Below, in pieces: positions 1-11,704 of a DNA stretch of 64,000 bases (the stretch's first letter is position 1; every line of letters starts with the position of its first letter). The stretch lies in NCBI GenBank assembly GCA_009746045.1, contig RPFO01000310.1, positions 4,718,817 through 4,782,816 on the forward strand. Reading direction: 5' to 3'. Under the pieces are notes generated by a model. That model had not been told where the DNA came from, did no database searches, and saw only the letters and a list, made by a program, of their open reading frames with translations. The position numbers were made by a program, and so were the translations under genes. This stretch comes from Mesostigma viride (Eukaryota; Streptophyta; Mesostigmatophyceae; Mesostigmatales; Mesostigmataceae).

Positions 1-70
1 GGTGGTGGTGGTGGTGGTGGTGGTGGTGGTGGTGGTGGTGGTGGTGGTGGTGGTGGTGGTGGTGGTGGTG
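1..70. repeat. (GGT)n microsatellite, left of the YR retroelement
   Basis: Uninterrupted GGT trinucleotides up to the first base of the retroelement at 71. The same array resumes at 5550 on the other side, so the retroelement sits inside a GGT array. The array continues beyond the left edge of the window. Confidence 0.97.
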
Positions 71-600
71 ATCCAGTGTTTACATAGTGATTGGTTTCGG
101 GTTACACGCCAGACACCTCATGTTTATTACAAATTAGTGAAATAACACACCAGCGCTAGGTCTAGACTCTAAGCGGGATAACACACAAAATTTGGGACGG
201 CAGTATAAACACCTAAACTGCCCGTCCCCGTCCCCCAAGGGTGGGTGGGTGGGGAGTCAAGAAAAACGGGTAGGCTCACCGCCATCCCCCTCTCCCTTTA
301 TAGGAAAACCTCCCTAGCAAGGGGGGGGGGGGTGACCTGTGCCAGAAATATATTTTTACAAATTCTTTCTAGAAGCTAGCGGCGAGTACCCTGACCCTAA
401 TGCACCATGTAGCACAAGATAATACGAGCATTAGCTCACAAAATCCAGTGTTTACATAGTGATTGGTTTCGGGTTACACGCCAGACACCTCATGTTTATT
501 ACAAATTAGTGAAATAACACACCAGCGCTAGGTCTAGACTCTAAGCGGGATAACACACAAAATTTGGGACGGCAGTATAAACACCTAAACTGCCCGTCCC
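71..600 (-). repeat. B2-A2-B1 split direct repeats of the YR retroelement
   Basis: B2 (71-228) and B1 (443-600) are copies of one 158-bp sequence; A2 (254-442) copies A1 at the other end. Between A2 and B2 lies a short G-rich spacer with the four-tract motif GGGTGGGTGGGTGGGG at 239-254. The A2/B1 junction at 442/443 is the junction expected if the two ends of the element were joined in a circle. Confidence 0.9.
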
Positions 601-681
601 ACATCTCCATTCTGGCCCCTCAGGCCGTAGTAGACACAAGTAGGCTCACAACCCAGGCGCCCGCAGTGGGTGCGGGTCGGG

Positions 682-1606
682 TCACAGTAGATGGCCCCGG
701 AAGTGGGCGCGCCAGTGCGCCGGGTCCCAGGAATGCGCCAGGGCCCAGAGGCGCGGGGGGAGGTCCAGCAGCAGGGCCCTGTGGAGTCCCACGTAGCGCT
801 GCACCGAGTCAGCCGCGCGCCAACGGCCGCGCCGCTGGATGTCCGCCGTCGGGATGTTGCGCAAGGCGTCGTGGGTGGCCCCACCATGCCGCAGCGAGTG
901 CAGCGTGAACTTGCCCGGGAGCTGGAGCTGGGTCCAGACACTGACCCACTGGACCGCGCCTGCGCATACGTGAGCCCGCCGAAGACCAGCGCCCCCGGTG
1001 CCCGGCCGCGGCACAGCGCGGACAAGAGGCCCAACGAGAGAGGGTCCTCCACGAGGACATGCTGGGTACCACCTTGGGCTGTCTTGGGGTCCCGGAGCAG
1101 GAGTGCCCCCTGACCACGCGCCGGCCCCAGACGGGGGTCCCCTGGGAACGCCACGTCCCCAACGTGCAGGCCCAAAGCCTCGCTGATGCGCAGATACTGC
1201 TGGAAAGCCACCAGCACCAGCGCAGCCATGGCGGTCTGATGGCGGGAGAGTAGCAGGACAGCCGCGAGGTAGCACAGTCGCCACGGGACCGGGGGGGACT
1301 CTGGCAGGGGACCAGCCGACCCCAGCCGCGCAGCATGCGGTCAGCCATCTGCCACGAGTCGACCACCGAGGGCTGGTACAAGCGGAGCCCCTGCTTCGCC
1401 TGCTGACAAAGAGTCCGCCCCCTGCCCCCTCCACTCTCGTACACCGCCGAGACCCACTCGCAGAACAGTGCCTCGGCCTCGGTGGGGTCGTGCTCCCCGG
1501 GTGGAAGCCACGCCAGAAAGACCGACACGGCGCGGTGGTAGCGGGGCAGGGTGGAACGGGGGTTGACCGTGCCCTCCAAGAGCCGGTGACGGGCGTTGCG
1601 CAGCCG
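682..1606 (-). pseudogene. Tyrosine recombinase of the YR retroelement (frame-broken)
   Basis: Downstream of the 2A-like motif an N-terminal helical region (PRYHRAVSVFLAWL) leads into a phage-integrase-type catalytic domain. Visible catalytic signatures are R in YLRISEALGL (about 1178-1200), H-x-x-R in LHSLRHGG (about 883-905) and the nucleophile-region RYVG (about 791-802). These motifs fall in three different frames, with breaks near 1225 and near 960, so the gene as read is not functional. The enzyme would integrate circular element DNA without target duplication, matching the repeat layout. Confidence 0.82.
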
Positions 1607-1636
1607 CGGCCCCGGATTGGCCTCCACGTCGCCGTC
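1607..1636 (-). other. 2A-like ribosome-skipping motif between RNase H and recombinase
   Basis: The minus strand codes DGDVEANPGP, an exact match to the 2A consensus D-[VI]-E-x-N-P-G-P. In viruses and some non-LTR retrotransposons this sequence makes the ribosome skip a peptide bond before the final proline, releasing two proteins from one frame. Here it lies a few residues after the last RNase H motif and just before the recombinase, where separation of RT-RH from recombinase would make sense. Activity is inferred from the match alone. Confidence 0.75.
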
Positions 1637-4198
1637 GGAGGTGAGGTCCCGGCGCCAGCCACCCGCCACCGGGGCACTGCGCGCTCGGCTGGGTCCATCC
1701 GCAGGGTTACTCGAGGTACGCACATACACCCAATGAGACCGGGTGTCCGCCGCCAAGGACAGGGCCGCTACGCGCCGGGCCACTTGGTTGAGCCGGTAAG
1801 AAGACGACCGGCCCTTGACCATGCAGCCGAGGACCGCGCTGGAGTCCACCATCCGCACAACGCGCGTCCCGCGGACGGCCAGGGAGCGACACGACCATTC
1901 CAGACCCTGGGCAGCCACGCGCGCCTCCTTGATGTTGATGTGCTCCCGCGGGTTGCCCCAGCGGTAGGACACCGCCGTCCGCCACGGCGCGGTGGCGATC
2001 ACCTGGTAGTCCGCCTCCGTCAGCCGCTCAACGGTCCAAGGCGTATCCGAGGCCCCCAGCGCCACCGTGGCCCACCCCCGAGCCTCCCGGCGCTGGGCCA
2101 AGGACTGCACCTGTGCAGCCGGTAGGTCGGCGTACACGATCCCGGCCCCCTCCGTGCTGGCGTCTGTCACCACCACCCGGCCCGCGAGGGGGGCTGCCCG
2201 CGGCGCCCGTAGGAAGGGCGCCGTGGCGACAGCCGCCGTGAGCTCCTCCCGCACGCTTTGCCACAACTGCCAGCGGCGGCGCCGCGCGTACCAGTCCCAC
2301 GGGTCTGCCCGCATGACGCGCAGCAAGCGGTACGTCTCCCCCCAGAGGGAGAGCAGCGGCCGGCACAGCAGCTGGATCCACACCCACTTGCCGACGAGGG
2401 ACTCGAGTTCCCGCTGGTAGGTGAACCCGCGCCGCAAGACGGCCTGGGTGGCGGCAACGACCCCAGCCAGCCGCTCCGCGGTCGGGACGATGCTTCCGTC
2501 GCGCCGGTGCACGACACCCAAGGCCACCACGTCCCGCTGGTCGGGGCTGGCCGGCACCACCTTACTCGCCTTCTGCGGCAGCCCCGCTGCTGCATAGGCT
2601 GCCGCGGCCCGCGCCAGCTGCTGGTTGACACCCGTCGCCGTTGCACAGTGGGAGACGTGCAGATCGTCGATGGTGATGGCATGGAGGCCCTCCTCGTCGT
2701 GCGGCGGGTCGAAGATGGCGGCGGGGGCCAAGGGGTTGGCCGGGTCCTCCTCCCACCGGAGGCGCACCGTCTGGCCCAGGGTCCCTTGTCCACCACCAGC
2801 AGGAGCTGGGCCATGTTAATGCTGACGCCCCGACGGGGATCCAAAGCCCCAGAGCGGTACAGCACCGCCATGTGGATCACCTGGGCGACCACCACGGCGT
2901 GCTTGTTACCCATGGGCCAGCAGCGCATCCACGGCCATACCCGCCGGGCGGGCCCGGGCAGCCCGACGTCCCGGGAGTCCACAGCCGGCCAAGCGCAGTA
3001 CTTGCGCAGCCAGTCGGGGAGCCGCAGGCGGTTGTAGTAGCCCTCGAGGTCGGAAGTGCCCCCGAACACCGGGCAGCCAGCCCGCACCCACAGCTCGGCT
3101 ATCACCCCAAGGTGGGGGAGAAGGGCCGCGGGGGGTCTACCAGGAGCCAGTTGCCAGGCCGGTTGTCCACGATGAGTCGCATCGAGCCGTCCGGCTTCTT
3201 GCGCCCCGCCACCCCATTTACTGCTGGGGGCGCCTGCTCATAAAACCCCCCGACAACCCCGGCCTCCAACGCGCGCAGCAACAGCTTGATGTACTCCGCA
3301 GGGGCGCACCCCCGGGTGGCCCGGAACCGCACCCGCCGCTCGCCGGGTGTCAACAGTCGCACCAGCGTCTCCTCGCTGGCATACACGGCCGCCACCGAGG
3401 GCGGCAAGAGCCCCAGCACGTCCACGGTGCCCCCCTCCCCCGGCGCGGGGAACGCGACCTTGTCCGCCTGAATTGTTGTGAAAGGTCCACTTGTGTTGTA
3501 GTCATCCCTGACTGGGGCCGGGCCAGCTGCCGCTACAACAGGCTGCTGGCGGCAATAGGCCCGGCAAGTTTTGAAGATCTCTTGTAGAGCCGCCTCCTGG
3601 ACCGGCCCCGTCGCCCGGGCCGGCAGGTTTAGCGGGTGTCGGCCCCCGCCCCCACACCAGTTTAAGGCCCCCACCGCCGCACAGGCGGCGTCCTGACCCC
3701 GAAGGGTCAAGGCCGCCCGCTGTCGGCGCCGGGCAGACCCCAGCGCGCCCCACCGGCGCTTTGCCAAGTCAACTGGTAGAGGCAACGGAAGCAAGGCATG
3801 TTGTCGATTGGTAGTTACCCCAGATTCGCCCCTGGCGCCCAGCGGCCAAACAGGCCGCACCGGCACGCCAAGTGGAGCCACTGGCTGTGGGGGGCTTCCA
3901 GATTCCACCACCGAATCCCGACCAGGCCCTGACGTGCCCGTCAGAGTGCGCCCAGCCGTGCCACGCCCCACACCAGAATATTTCGAGAATTGATTCACAC
4001 GATCCCCAGCAGAGGGGGCGGGGCCAAATTCCCCGGGCTGATTCTGCAGAATCTGGGAAAGCCCTAGCGTGCCCACTAGAGTGCGCCTCCCCAGATCCAA
4101 ATTCGACAAAATCTGCCGATTCCGCGGCAGATTCTGGGAAAGCCCTAGCGTGCCCACTAGAGTGCGCCTCCCCAGATTCAAATTCGGCAAAGTCTCCC
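1637..4198 (-). pseudogene. RT-RNase H polyprotein of the YR retroelement (frame-broken)
   Basis: The protein begins with a Pro/Gly-rich linker holding an in-frame duplicated block (4041-4195, about 78 bp per copy). RT palm motifs follow in order: KPDGSMRLIVDNRP (about 3150-3195), SDLEGYYNRLRLP (about 3010-3050) and the catalytic box TIDDL (about 2660-2675), a form of the usual [YF]xDD. RNase H follows with VVTDAS (about 2165), NIKEARV, VDSSAVLG and NPADGPSR. RT and RH copy the RNA intermediate into DNA. The frame breaks near 3103 and near 2770, so one continuous protein cannot be read as given. The RNase H end runs directly into a 2A-like motif. Confidence 0.82.
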
Positions 4199-5280
4199 CT
4201 ACTCCTTCTTCGGCCCCTTGCCCTTCTCTAGGCGGTTGGAGAGCTCGGCTGCCTTCATAGCGCTCTGCACTGCCGGATGCCACAGCAGGTTCGCATCCTC
4301 CTGCAAGGGGAGCATCGCTAATGCTGCCCCCTTGAACCCTTGCATGGTATCGGCCAGCGTGATCGCCGTCAGAATTTTCATCAGGTACTCGGGGGCTGCC
4401 ATGTGCTTGATGGCATCGTCCCCCATTCCCCGCGGCAGCCAGCCTAACTCCGTGTTCAGAGTATCCAGCGTGAAGGCGATCTGGTGGGCCAGGAGCTTGC
4501 GCACCTCGGCCCCCTGACCCGTCCAGGTCGGCTTGGTGGCCAGCAGCCATCCCCTGATGCTCCCCCCGCCACCGACTCCGCAGACCGCAGAGCACTCGGC
4601 AGCAGGGGCTGCCGCGCTCCGCACTCCACGTTCACCGAGGTGGCGTGGGTGGGCAGCTCCACGCCCGGCGTGCAGGTCTGTCGACCCCCTTGCGCAGCTA
4701 TGGCTTGCTCGCTGGTCAGCAGGCCGCTCATAACCAAGCGGCCCATTGCTAAAGCTAGAGCGTCGCCATCCTCCCCTGCCTGCTGCCGGCCGCGCTGGGT
4801 TGAACGCGCCGTCTGGGGAGGCTGGCGGCCCGCCCTGTCGCCAGATTTTCCCGCTTCCCCACCCGCCAAAAACTGGTCGACGCGTAGCCCCACCCCGGAG
4901 CTCACGCGTCGATTGTTCCCTGACTCCTCCCGGACTTCTTGCCGGGGCTCCTCCTCCTCCTCGTAATTTTCCTCCTCGCCCGGGTCCTGCAGCGCATCCC
5001 GCAGCATGGCAGCGATGGCGGACTGCATCGTCTCCCTGGGGAGGGGCTCGACGTAAAAACCACGTCGCCTCAAGTACTTCTCGAGGTTGTCGAGCCGACG
5101 ACCGTCTGGTAGGGCCAGGATGCGATCCAGCCAGCGTGGGCCGCCCCCCAACAAGGCCCTCGCCCTGAGGGCAATGTCCTTTAGCGAACCATCCATAGGG
5201 ACAACCCGCATTCGGTTTAGCCACTCCGCTTCCGGTGGTCTCACCGCCGACGGAACCCCTGCGTCTGCCATTGCATGCAT
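4199..5280 (-). CDS. Gag-like protein of the YR retroelement (frame-broken)
   Basis: First reading frame of the element on the minus strand, starting with two close methionines at 5280 and ending with a lysine-rich tail and stop at 4199. The N-terminal half is alpha-helical looking with an acidic run (EEENYEEEEE) near residue 105, followed by Arg/Gln/Gly-rich sequence. About two thirds of the way along (near 4565) the frame shifts, and the natural-looking C-terminal part (ending KGKGPKKE) lies in another frame. No zinc knuckle is visible. The position ahead of RT is that of Gag in DIRS-order elements; function is inferred from position, not from a recognised domain. Confidence 0.6.
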
Positions 5281-5360
5281 CCTGAAAGACCTCCTCTGCC
5301 ATTGGTAAGTTGTCTGATTGACGCCGTTATTAGCTAGGCGTATAATGCTTCACGAGTTTC

Positions 5361-5549
5361 GAGTCAAGAAAAACGGGTAGGCTCACCGCCATCCCCCTCT
5401 CCCTTTATAGGAAAACCTCCCTAGCAAGGGGGGGGGGGGTGACCTGTGCCAGAAATATATTTTTACAAATTCTTTCTAGAAGCTAGCGGCGAGTACCCTG
5501 ACCCTAATGCACCGTGTAGCACAAGATAATACGAGCATTAGCTCACAAA
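5361..5549 (-). repeat. A1 repeat, 5' end of the YR retroelement
   Basis: 189-bp copy of A2 (254-442), differing by very few bases. It precedes the Gag-like gene on the minus strand, so it should contain the promoter. The next base, 5550, is already GGT array. Confidence 0.9.
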
Positions 5550-6414
<865 letters not shown>

Positions 6415-6666
6415 ACTTAGAACCGGCGCGGCGCGGAAGTCATGGGTTCGAAACCTCGTGGGGACAGTGCCGAGTAGGGATTATTTGGGAGGATCCGCTG
6501 GGGCACCGGTCGGACCTAATTAATCGCCTAGCGAGGTAGATATCGGACCTTCCCGCCCGGGATTAATATCGAATCAGTAATTCGATATCGAATTGGTAAT
6601 TCGATGCGGAAGTAAACCCTAGTTAGGGAGCCGCTTAATATTCCGCCCCAACGCGCAAAGGTTTTA
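6415..6666. other. Non-coding spacer with a tRNA-like B box
   Basis: No gene is seen. A GGTTCGAAACC at 6445-6455 matches the tRNA T-arm/B-box consensus, followed by a stretch resembling the spacer of the 59-kb palindrome (GGATTATTTGGG). It is probably a SINE-like remnant; no complete tRNA can be folded. Confidence 0.4.
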
Positions 6667-8814
6667 AGTTGTACAAGCTAACGCTTATACTTTTTATGCG
6701 CAAACCTTTTAGCTAAGGTTAACGCATATTCATACACCCGTTTGCTCACCATAGTCACCAGCATCTTTGTTAAAACAATAAGTAGATGCATACAGACAGG
6801 TAGCGGTTACAGAACCGCTATTAAGAACTCCTTAGGCATGGCTCGCGATTACCCGCGCAGACCAGGCCACCAAAGAGGGTGGGTGGGTGGGACAAGAAAA
6901 AAGACCACAACAATGTCACTACGCCGCCAAAGTAGTCAAACTGCCCTAGCACGGGGCTGACATCAGCAACCGAGCTTAACTTAACACGCCAACCTGAGAA
7001 TGTAGCGACACCTACCGTACCACAAAAACAACAACCAATCAAATACCCTTTCCGAAAGGTTCTAATTATCATTCAACAAACCGGTTCAACAAACCCGGCC
7101 CTGTCAAACTTTAAGCATAAGATTGTTTCGAGATTGTAGCACAATAGGGCCACTGCCCCTACTAACAATTCCAGGTCGCCAGCCACTAGCCAAATCCGGT
7201 TACATCTGCCAAACCCGCCCGGTTCAGCCGACCATCCAGGCGGCTCCCGTGAGCGGCCTTATTCCCCGCCTCACTTCGAGAAACTCTTTTCAAAGAAATC
7301 CGATTCATACACCCGTTTGCTCACCATAGTCACCAGCATCTTTGTTAAAACAATAAGTAGATGCATACAGACAGGTAGCGGTTACAGAACCGCTATTAAG
7401 AACTCCTTAGGCATGGCTCGCGATTACCCAACCTCCCCTTCCTGGCCCTCCGGTCCGCTAAAGAAGCACCATTTCCTTTCCCGTCAAAAGCTGTCCTGTC
7501 GCGATGGGCGCTCTCCGTTGCCAGAAAACAGATTTAATTCCCAGCGACTGTGAATGCACAAAAATTCATGCACTGTCAATCGACACAGCTCGCATTTTTG
7601 ACCCCACTCGGGGGCCCCCGCTGACCTCGTTGCCGACCTCTTCTCTGGTCCGCTAAGGGGTGCTGTCGCGGAACACAAAGTCAAAGCAAAAGCTGCTGAC
7701 TGGCGCCGCTGATTCCAGCCGACGCCCAGTTTACAACTTTTTTGAAGAGCAACCAACCTAGTGCCGAGCACATAAACACTCCTTCCGTACAAAAAAGTGG
7801 AAATACCACTGATTACGAAATCAAGTTGGCTTTCAGCCCTTGCCTCCTGCGCCGAGGCTCCGTGTCCCACAACGGTGACTTAAATTTTTTACCCCCCCGA
7901 GCCGCGGCGGCCCTCAAGCCAAGCCCAACCCGGAATGCAAGCATTTCCAGGTACGAGACAACTCAAAGGCAGGCCAGCCTGCCGACAGCCCAACCCGAGG
8001 CGCAAGCATCCCCAGGTACGGAACCATCAAGCAAGCTAGCCCTTGCCCAACCCGGCCAGCTGGCCGTTTCTTTCAAACAAACCAGCCATTAAATAATGCA
8101 TCAGCCCCCGCTTCGCATTTAAACCCCGATCACCCGGACATTAATTCCGGGCCAGTGGCAGCCATGAATCCCAACCGCCTTAAGCAGCCAGGGATCATGG
8201 ATGCCGGAAATTTGGTTAACAAATTTTAGCCCCGCACCCATGCTGAGCGCAAGGCTGGTGAGGCACTTCTTGTACCGCCATAGCCTCAGCCGTCGGCGCT
8301 CAGCCAACGTTTACAAGAAAAAAGACCACAACAATGTCACTACGCCGCCAAAGTAGTCAAACTGCCCTAGCACGGGGCTGACATCAGCAACCGAGCTTAA
8401 CTTAACACGCCAACCTGAGAATGTAGCGACACCTACCGTACCACAAAAACAACAACCAATCAAATACCCTTTCCGAAAGGTTCTAATTATCATTCAACAA
8501 ACCGGTTCAACAAACCCGGCCCTGTCAAACTTTAAGCATAAGATTGTTTCGAGATTGTAGCACAATAGGGCCACTGCCCCTACTAACAATTCCAGGTCGC
8601 CAGCCACTAGCCAAATCCGGTTACATCTGCCAAACCCGCCCGGTTCAGCCGACCATCCAGGCGGCTCCCGTGAGCGGCCTTATTCCCCGCCTCACTTCGA
8701 GAAACTCTTTTCAAAGAAATCCGATTCTTACATCCTGCGCAGGATGTAAGAATATGCGTTAACCTTAGCTAAAAGGTTTGCGCATAAAAAGTATAAGCGT
8801 TAGCTTGTACAACT
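6667..8814. mobile_element. 152-bp perfect palindromic element, split by an insertion
   Basis: The left arm 6667-6730 and right arm 8751-8814 are exact 64-bp inverted copies that begin AGTTGTACAAGC and end in its complement. The remaining 24 bp (8727-8750) form the symmetric centre around CTGCGCAG. Joining 6730 to 8727 gives one 152-bp palindrome; everything between (6731-8726) is a later insertion. No obvious target duplication was found. Confidence 0.8.
6731..8726 (-). mobile_element. Non-autonomous split-direct-repeat element (YR-retroelement relative), 1,996 bp
   Basis: On the minus strand the order is A1 (8313-8726, 414 bp), unique core (7430-8312), B1 (7306-7429, 124 bp), A2 (6892-7305, 414 bp), B2 (6731-6854, 124 bp). 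B1 and A2 abut directly. A2 and B2 are separated by a short spacer ending in GGGTGGGTGGGTGGG (6877-6891). This is the architecture of the 5.5-kb element at 71-5549, including the G-rich spacer. The core has no RT, RNase H or recombinase, so mobilisation in trans is likely. It sits in a palindrome without target duplication, as expected for recombinase-mediated insertion. Confidence 0.78.
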
Positions 8815-8961
8815 GCAATTAGGTCCGTCACTATATTTAATATCCGGCGAAAACCACTCGCCGGTATCTATTCCGCGTAAGTTCACGTGAACTTACGCGT
8901 CCGGAATAGATACCGGTCGGCGAGTGGTTTTCGCCGGATAAATAGTGACGGACCTAATTGC
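8815..8961. repeat. Imperfect 147-bp palindrome centred on CACGTG
   Basis: Arms begin GCAATTAGGTCCGTCACTAT and end in its complement; the centre is at about 8886 within GTTCACGTGAAC. It contains the motif ACCACTCGCCGG also present in the three palindromes at 59 kb, so the families look related. It abuts the 152-bp palindrome on its left. Confidence 0.75.
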
Positions 8962-8974
8962 CAAGTGGCAATAG

Positions 8975-9229
8975 GGTTCCGTCACTATTTATAATAACTA
9001 AGACCTCCTAAGTCGGGGGTTCGAATCCCTGTGGTGACACGGGTATTTCCGAATACTGGAAGGAATTGATACCAGAAGGCCAATTAATAAAAGCGCCATG
9101 CAGAAGGGAAAATATGCCCGGTTGGAATATCGTTAAGGCGTGATTCGGTACTGCAGTAGGCATCAGCGGTGCGATAGATATCGGCCCCCACACTACGACG
9201 TTTTAGTTGTTATAAATAGTGACGGAACC
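8975..9229. mobile_element. MITE-like 255-bp element with tRNA-like core, in the copia C integrase region
   Basis: Terminal inverted repeats of about 30 bp start GGTTCCGTCACTATTTATAA at both ends (8975 and 9229). The interior holds GGTTCGAATCC (9018-9028), a B-box/T-arm sequence, followed by CCTGTGGTGAC as in a tRNA 3' half. Coding sequence of copia C resumes immediately to the right. No transposase is encoded. Confidence 0.6.
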
Positions 9230-11629
9230 GAGTCACAAGGGATAGCGGAGAGAGCGGTACAGGAGTTTAAGCTGCTTGCTACCCGACGTGGGGACCACAT
9301 GCCACACAGTGAATTCTCTAGTCGACGGCTCTTGTGGGCACTTGCCGTGTGTCGAAGTTTGAACAACCGTGTGCTGATGTCGACACAGGATGGGGTGTTG
9401 GTGACTGCCGAGGGTTTGCAGTTTGGCCAATATCAAGATGTGGTGGTGGATGTGTACAAAGACCACCTAGCATCCCGTTTTCAGCGCCTTGTCCAGTTGG
9501 ATATAGGCGACGTGGGGCTTATGAGCCCAGTGTGGGGCATGATGTTTGGCTGCATAAGGAAGGTACCCTGGGTAAGCGTGGCAGGTGGCTTGGTCCAGCC
9601 AAGGTCATTTCTTGTGATGCTGCTATGCGTAAATGCGTGGTGGACTATGAGGGCACTGAGGTCACTATGGCTTGCATGGAATAGGGTGAAGCCCTACATG
9701 CGTGATGTGGAGGCTTGGTCTAGAGTGTTGGAGTTGTACTCCGACCCTAGCAGGCTCTCTAGCACTGTGACTCCTCCTTCCTCTTCGGCTCCTGTATGTG
9801 GCAATGCAGGGGACAGTGGTACTAGCGCGCCTAGTGGGGAAGCTGAGTTGGAGTTGCAGAGTGGGGACTATGATGATGATGTTGCTGTGGTAGCACACCA
9901 CTTACACACCCTAGGGGTAGAACAGGCAGAGAGCTTGCGCGACAGCTTGCCCGTAACCTCCCCCCTTGATCTGGCGTTGGTCGGAAGGATCCCTGCGTTG
10001 GTAGGGATAGTAGTCAGGGCAGTTCGTTCGTGTCTTGCTCAAGCGCCCAAGCCGTAAGGGCTTTCTCACCCTTGCTGTAGAAAGGTTGATGCGTAAACCT
10101 TCTATACAGACGCTTTGCAAAATCCCGTCAAGGCAGCGATGGTATCCGCATTTGGTACCCTGGGTGATCAGCATGGTATGAGGATGTTGGTAGTAGATAC
10201 GCATGCAGGCGAGAACCTCCATTGTCTCATCGATCCCTGCACTACAATCCTGTGAGACCCTCAGTGCACTGGGAGTGTGTGACTGATTTTGCTGGCTCAA
10301 CGAAGTTCCCTGTCCTTGGTGTCATTGATGTCAATAATGTGATGGGGGTGCTAGTTGAGTTTTGCGTGGTGGAAGGGTATAGTGGTCCACCAATCCTTGG
10401 TCAGAACTTCCTTGTACGGGAGGATGTCTGGGTAAACTCCACCTGCTTGCGGCGGGAGGGGCATGCTGATCTGCCTCTTGAGGACTATGCTGTCATGTCC
10501 GACTGCCAACTTGTTGCTGTCATAGGCAACATTCGGAACGTGAACTATGCCCGTGAGAGTGATGTGCCGTTGGTTTACAACTCAGTTGTTGCTTCCTAAA
10601 CGTCCTAGCTTGGCTAGTCTCGGCATTGCCGGACGTCATGATGTTGCTACCCAAAGCCCTATCTCTTACCATGATGCTGACGTGGAGTGTCAAACGGAGG
10701 AGGGGCTAGATGGGTGGACTAAGGCCATTATTGCGTCAGGTGAAAGGTGGCTTGCATACCGTGCTGTTGAACCGGTTGATGAAGTGCCCAGTGGTGCTCG
10801 CCTTTTGCGCCACAAGTGGACTTTGGAGCGTAAGTTGGTGCCTGACACAACAACTAGGGTGCCTTTTGTTCGCCCGGTGGTCCTAGAATTTTCAGGTACT
10901 AGTGATCTTCCGGACAATGCCATCTCAGCACCTGGGTTGATCAAGGCAAAAAAGTAATTGGCGCATGGTCCTGTCCTTCTACCTAGGCCAGCTCAACAAG
11001 GGACTTCCGTATGAGTCAGCCCTCATGGATTTCAGCAAAGCTTTTTTGAATGGTGATCCCAAGCTCGCTGAGAATGTGTGGGCTGGCACGACCCGCTTGC
11101 ATGTGCGCTGTCCTCCCTTGTGGCAGCCTATCATGGGCAAGAAGTTTCTCCGTCTCTTGAAGGGTGTTGACGGTACTGTGATGTCCAGGTCCTCGGATTT
11201 GGCGCCTTTGCCTCGAGCGTCTTTTGCTCGATGTGATGCACATGTACTATCATGACCTGGACCCCTCTCTGTTTGTTGGCTCATGGGAGGGGCAGCCAGT
11301 TTTTGTGTTCATTCATGTCGATGATGTGGACTGCATGGGCCCCACACCGTGGCTAGACTGGTCTTGTGCCACTGTTGCTCAGCACTTCCCGGTCGGCAAG
11401 GTCATTCGCCGCGTCTTGGACAAGTATGTCAAGTTCTGTGGCGTCGACACTATGCTCACCAAGGATGCCTCTGGCAGATATGTGATGACGCTGCGTGCAG
11501 CGGGGGACTATGTTCAGGAGCTCATCACTCAGATTTCATCCCTTACTAGTCAGTATATTCAGCCTGCTGAGTGTGGTTCTCTGCGGGGTAAGCTGAACTG
11601 GCTGGTCTCTACCGTTTCCCCTGACTTGG
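9230..11629 (+). pseudogene. Copia C Pol: integrase C-terminus, protease-like region and RT (decayed, interrupted)
   Basis: Reading starts inside the integrase core, with the glutamate motif SQGIAERAVQEFK (about 9232-9270) and then the basic C-terminal part GKRGRWLGPAKV (about 9570-9605). A protease-like segment follows (DFAGSTKFPVLG to EGYSGPPILGQNFL, about 10285-10410), then RT with DFSKAFLNGDP (about 11025) and the active box IHVDD (about 11312). Frame breaks near 9540, 10590, 10960 and 11220 show decay. The RT sequence stops after SPDL at 11629, where the 42-kb element begins, and continues at 53757. The 5' part (LTR, gag, integrase N-terminus) is not in the window. Confidence 0.85.
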
Positions 11630-11704
11630 GGGTGGTCCCACGCGGAATGGGGTAGATTTTTGCAAGAAAAAAACGCTAATTTCAATCGTCCGAAAACCGG
11701 ACAT
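11630..11704 (+). repeat. Left terminal inverted repeat of the 42-kb element
   Basis: The outer 24 bases match the right end exactly. After a short indel the block GCAAGAAAAAAACGCTA and the following TTTCAATCGTCCGA match again, with one mismatch. Subterminal DNA to about 11950 is rich in CCGAAATTTT-type sequence and has no gene. Confidence 0.88.

Larger units (their letters stand above)
71..5549 (-). mobile_element. Tyrosine-recombinase retrotransposon, Kangaroo/PAT/Ngaro-like (DIRS order)
   Basis: Read on the minus strand the layout is A1 (5361-5549), coding region, B1 (443-600), A2 (254-442), B2 (71-228). A1 and A2 are both 189 bp and B1 and B2 both 158 bp. B1 and A2 abut with no spacer. 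This A1-ORFs-B1-A2-B2 split-repeat pattern is established for PAT/Kangaroo/Ngaro elements, which integrate by a tyrosine recombinase through a circular intermediate and make no target duplication. Here too the flanks are simply GGT repeats on both sides. The coding region gives Gag-like protein, RT, RNase H and tyrosine recombinase; no DIRS-type methyltransferase domain was seen. Several frame breaks interrupt the genes, so this copy looks inactive or carries assembly errors. Confidence 0.88.
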
